A stretch of 7,244 nucleotides of DNA from Bifidobacterium breve (lineage in GTDB: Bacteria > Actinomycetota > Acidimicrobiia > IMCC26256 > PALSA-555): positions 1-7,244 of the forward strand of contig CAMDCC010000154.1 in NCBI GenBank assembly GCA_945889545.1, in the 5' to 3' direction. The notes below the pieces were generated by a model. The model worked only from the letters and a program-made list of their open reading frames with translations, was not told where the DNA came from and ran no database searches. Shown in pieces: positions 4,800-7,244 of this stretch. The position numbers and the translations under genes were made by a program. Numbering within the stretch: the first letter of the stretch is position 1; every line of letters begins with the position of its first letter.

Positions 4800-6173
4800 A
4801 TGGCCGTGATGCCCGACGAGCTCTTCGCCAACAGCTGGACGCCCGACTCGTGGCGCTCCCGCACGGCTGCGCAACAACCCGAATGGCCAGATGAGGAGGC
4901 GGTCAGCGCCACCCTCGAGGAGATCGGCCGCCTTCCCCCGCTCGTGTTCGCCGGCGAGGCCCGCACGCTCACCGATTCGCTCGCGGCCGCACAAGAGGGT
5001 CGCGCCTTCCTCCTGGTCGCCGGCGACTGCGCCGAGTCGTTCAACGACTTCTCCGCAAACTCCATCCGAGACAAGCTGCGCGTGATCCTCCAGATGTCGG
5101 TCGTGCTCACCTACGGGAGCGGCGTGCCCACCATCAAGGTCGGGCGACTCGCAGGCCAGTTCTCGAAGCCACGGTCTGCACCAACTGAGACGCGCGACGA
5201 CGTCACGCTCCCCTCCTTCCGTGGCGACACCGTGAACGACTTCGCATTCGAAGCGGCCGCCCGACGCCCCGATCCCAGCCGCATGCTGCGCGGCTACCAC
5301 CAGTCCGCAGCAACGCTCAACCTCGTTCGCGCGTTCGCCAAGGGCGGCTTTGCCGATCTCTCGCGCATCCACATGTGGAACCAGGAGTTCGTCGCGAGCA
5401 GCCAACAGGGTCAGCAGTACGAGGCGCTGGCGAGCGAGATCGAACGGGCATTGCGGTTCATGGAAGCGTGCGGCATCGACCTCGAGGCTGAGCTCCAGCT
5501 CCATCAAGTCGACGTGTTCACCGCCCACGAGGCGCTGCTGCTCGGCTTCGAGCAAGCACTCACCCGACGCGACACACTCAGCCCCTCCGGCGACTGGTAC
5601 GACTGCTCCGCTCATCTGTTGTGGTGCGGCGAGCGCACGCGTGCGCTCGATGGCGCGCACGTGGAGTTCCTGTCGGGCATCCACAACCCTGTCGGCGTGA
5701 AGCTCGGACCCGATGCCACACCCGAGGAAGCCGTCGCACTGTGCGAACGGCTCAACCCCGGGCGACAGGCCGGCCGTCTCGTGCTGTTCAGCCGCATGGG
5801 TGCCGACCGCATCACAGAGTCGCTATCTCCGCTGGTACGAGCCGTGAAGCTCGCGAACCACCCTGTGGTGTGGGCGTGTGACCCGATGCACGGCAACACG
5901 TTCCAGGCGGAGAGCGGGTACAAGACCCGACGCTTCTCCGACATCATGCGCGAGCTGCATGGTTTCTTCGCGGTGTGCGAGGCCAACGACATCCCACCGG
6001 GTGGCGTGCACATCGAGCTGACCGGCGACGACGTCACCGAATGCCTCGGCGGCACTGATGAGGTGCTCGACGCCCACCTCGAGCGGCGCTACGAGACCAT
6101 GTGCGACCCGCGCCTCAACGCGCGCCAGTCGCTCGACCTCGCCTTCGAGATCGCCGGACTGCTCCGCCGCTGA
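4800..6173 (+). CDS. aroG: Class II 3-deoxy-7-phosphoheptulonate (DAHP) synthase
   Basis: The 457-residue enzyme condenses phosphoenolpyruvate and erythrose 4-phosphate to DAHP, the first step of the shikimate pathway, in the cytosol. Class II (plant-type) signatures are present: LLVAGDCAESF (71-81), KVGRLAGQFSKPRS (113-126), RGYHQSAATLNL (164-175), SGIHNPVGVKLGP (292-304), ACDPMHGNT (359-367) and HIELTGDDVTEC (404-415). Metal ligands known from the M. tuberculosis enzyme (Cys, His, Glu, Asp) correspond to Cys77, His364, Glu406 and Asp436. Length agrees with the roughly 460-residue mycobacterial enzyme. Feedback control by aromatic amino acids is typical of this class, but the binding sites cannot be confirmed here. 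The start is ATG 4800, 4 bases after the bpa stop; a second in-frame ATG is at 4809. No clear Shine-Dalgarno is seen, so translation may be coupled to bpa. Confidence 0.95.
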   Translation: MAVMPDELFANSWTPDSWRSRTAAQQPEWPDEEAVSATLEEIGRLPPLVFAGEARTLTDSLAAAQEGRAFLLVAGDCAESFNDFSANSIRDKLRVILQMSVVLTYGSGVPTIKVGRLAGQFSKPRSAPTETRDDVTLPSFRGDTVNDFAFEAAARRPDPSRMLRGYHQSAATLNLVRAFAKGGFADLSRIHMWNQEFVASSQQGQQYEALASEIERALRFMEACGIDLEAELQLHQVDVFTAHEALLLGFEQALTRRDTLSPSGDWYDCSAHLLWCGERTRALDGAHVEFLSGIHNPVGVKLGPDATPEEAVALCERLNPGRQAGRLVLFSRMGADRITESLSPLVRAVKLANHPVVWACDPMHGNTFQAESGYKTRRFSDIMRELHGFFAVCEANDIPPGGVHIELTGDDVTECLGGTDEVLDAHLERRYETMCDPRLNARQSLDLAFEIAGLLRR

Positions 6174-6208
6174 AGACCACCACTTAGTCGACCGTCGCGT
6201 GCGACCAT

Positions 6209-7244
6209 GTGGCTGTGAGCTTCGAAGACCTCGGGCCCAACTCCGGCCTCATCGAAGACCTGTACGAGCAATTTCGGTACGACCCGGAGTCGATCCCGGA
6301 GCGCTGGCGCAACTACTTCTCCGAACATCCCCCTGAGGGGAACGGAGGGAATGCCCCCGCCGCCACGATCGCCACGAGCACCGCCGCCCAGCCGGCACCC
6401 GGCGTCCCGGCCCCCATCGAGGCGCCAGTCGAAGTGCCCGCGGCGAGCGACCACGAAGAACCATTGCGCGGCGCTGCCGCGCGCATCGCCGAGAACATGG
6501 AGGCAAGCCTCTCGGTCCCGACCGCAACGTCGGTTCGCACCGTCCCGGCCAAGCTCCTCGAGGTCAATCGCCAGATCCTCAACAACCATCTCGCGCGCAC
6601 CGGCGCCGGGAAGGTGAGCTTCACGCACCTCATCGCGTTCGCCGTCGTGCGCGCGCTCAGCGATCACCCCACGCTCAACTCGAGCTACGAGGAGGCGGGC
6701 GCCGGTCGATCGGTCGTTCGGCACGCGCGCGTCAACCTCGGACTCGCAATCGATGTCGAGAAGTCCGACGGCACGCGCACACTTCTCGTGCCGAACGTGA
6801 AGGGCGCCGACACGCTCGACTTCGTCGGCTTCTGGAACGCGTACGAAGAGTTGGTCCAAAAGGTTCGGACGAACCAGGTCTCACCCGACGACTTCGCCGG
6901 CACCACCGGCACGATCACGAACCCCGGGATGATCGGCACCGTTCACTCGGTCCCACGACTGATGCCGGGCCAGGGGTTCATCGTCGGTGTCGGCGCCATC
7001 GGTTACCCCGCCGAGTACGAAGGTGCCGATCCGCACGCGCTCGCGCAGCTCGGGTTGAGCACCACCACCACGCTCACCAACACGTACGACCACCGCATCA
7101 TCGGCGGCGCCGAAAGCGGAGAGTTCCTGCGCCTCGTACACGACTTGCTTCTCGGCGGCGATGGCTTCTACGACGACGTGTTCCACAGCCTTGCGGTTCC
7201 CTATGAACCGGCACGTTGGAACCCCGACCGCTCGTCGTTCGCCG
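6209..7244 (+). CDS. kgd: Multifunctional 2-oxoglutarate metabolism enzyme, E2-E1 fusion (5' part, runs off the window)
   Basis: The visible 345 residues are the N-terminal part of the actinobacterial Kgd/OdhA fusion, which acts in the TCA cycle on 2-oxoglutarate. Residues 1-40 (GLIEDLYEQFRYDPESIPERW) are the short helical segment typical of E1o N-termini. An Ala/Pro-rich linker follows (about 41-84). From about 85 to 318 comes an E2 acyltransferase domain: LRGAAARIAENMEASLSVPT (86-105), KVSFTHLIAFAVVRAL (135-150), GTITNPGMIGTVHSVPRL (234-251), and the active-site segment NTYDHRIIGGAESGEFL (291-307) with His295. There is no lipoyl domain, as expected for this fusion, which in known cases uses lipoyl groups of another protein. 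The thiamine-diphosphate E1 part lies beyond the right edge. Starts at GTG 6209 and GTG 6215 (SFEDLG...) are both possible; neither has a Shine-Dalgarno. The gap to the DAHP synthase stop is 35 bases, with an in-frame stop at 6185. Confidence 0.92.
   Translation, partial: MAVSFEDLGPNSGLIEDLYEQFRYDPESIPERWRNYFSEHPPEGNGGNAPAATIATSTAAQPAPGVPAPIEAPVEVPAASDHEEPLRGAAARIAENMEASLSVPTATSVRTVPAKLLEVNRQILNNHLARTGAGKVSFTHLIAFAVVRALSDHPTLNSSYEEAGAGRSVVRHARVNLGLAIDVEKSDGTRTLLVPNVKGADTLDFVGFWNAYEELVQKVRTNQVSPDDFAGTTGTITNPGMIGTVHSVPRLMPGQGFIVGVGAIGYPAEYEGADPHALAQLGLSTTTTLTNTYDHRIIGGAESGEFLRLVHDLLLGGDGFYDDVFHSLAVPYEPARWNPDRSSFA

Noticed and set aside
4797..5684. Minus-strand open frame of 295 codons antisense to DAHP synthase
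   Set aside because: It is a shadow of a strongly conserved gene; no domain was recognised in its product.
6089..6859. Minus-strand open frame of 256 codons antisense to kgd
   Set aside because: It covers the 3' end of DAHP synthase and the E2 domain of kgd, both well supported on the plus strand.

Overview
The window is GC-rich chromosomal DNA with actinobacterial gene content: a bacterial proteasome activator (Bpa/PafE family), a plant-type (class II) DAHP synthase like that of mycobacteria, and the start of the lipoyl-less E2-E1 fusion 2-oxoglutarate enzyme (Kgd/OdhA type). Frequent GTG starts and C/G-ending codons agree. An Acidimicrobiia-like or other high-GC Actinomycetota lineage is my inference. 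No CRISPR array, rRNA, tRNA, phage gene or recognisable insertion sequence was seen.

Left part (1-1784). The first 300 bases hold no gene I can name. A short ORF at 298-444 (+) encodes a convincing helix-turn-helix of the 'SW-x-x-IG-x-ALG-x-SKQA' type. Its good Shine-Dalgarno belongs to an ATG in another frame, so it may be a frameshifted or mis-started gene. It overlaps tail to tail the 3' end of a minus-strand GNAT-family acetyltransferase (426-953). Next on the minus strand is a secreted conserved protein of unknown function (1059-1784), with a strong GC hairpin terminator (1021-1044) just after its stop.

Middle part (1785-4217). A divergent intergenic region of 169 bases separates the secreted protein from an aldehyde dehydrogenase gene (1954-3378). 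It contains a notable 30-bp inverted repeat (1884-1913) that could be an operator. The aldehyde dehydrogenase is followed after 23 bases by an SDR oxidoreductase (3402-4217). Together they look like a two-gene operon for oxidising an alcohol to an aldehyde and then to an acid; the substrate is unknown.

Right part (4218-7244). After a short intergenic hairpin and possible promoter comes bpa (4277-4795), then aroG-type class II DAHP synthase (4800-6173) only 4 bases later, then a 3'-truncated kgd/odhA gene (6209-7244, running off the window). This places a protein-degradation cofactor in apparent transcriptional and translational linkage with the first step of aromatic amino acid synthesis, upstream of a TCA-cycle enzyme.

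Most of the window is ordinary core metabolism. The points most worth checking are the 30-bp dyad between the divergent genes, the bpa-DAHP synthase coupling (with an 8-codon ORF sharing a GTGA with bpa), the variant C-terminus of Bpa, and the start region of the small HTH gene.
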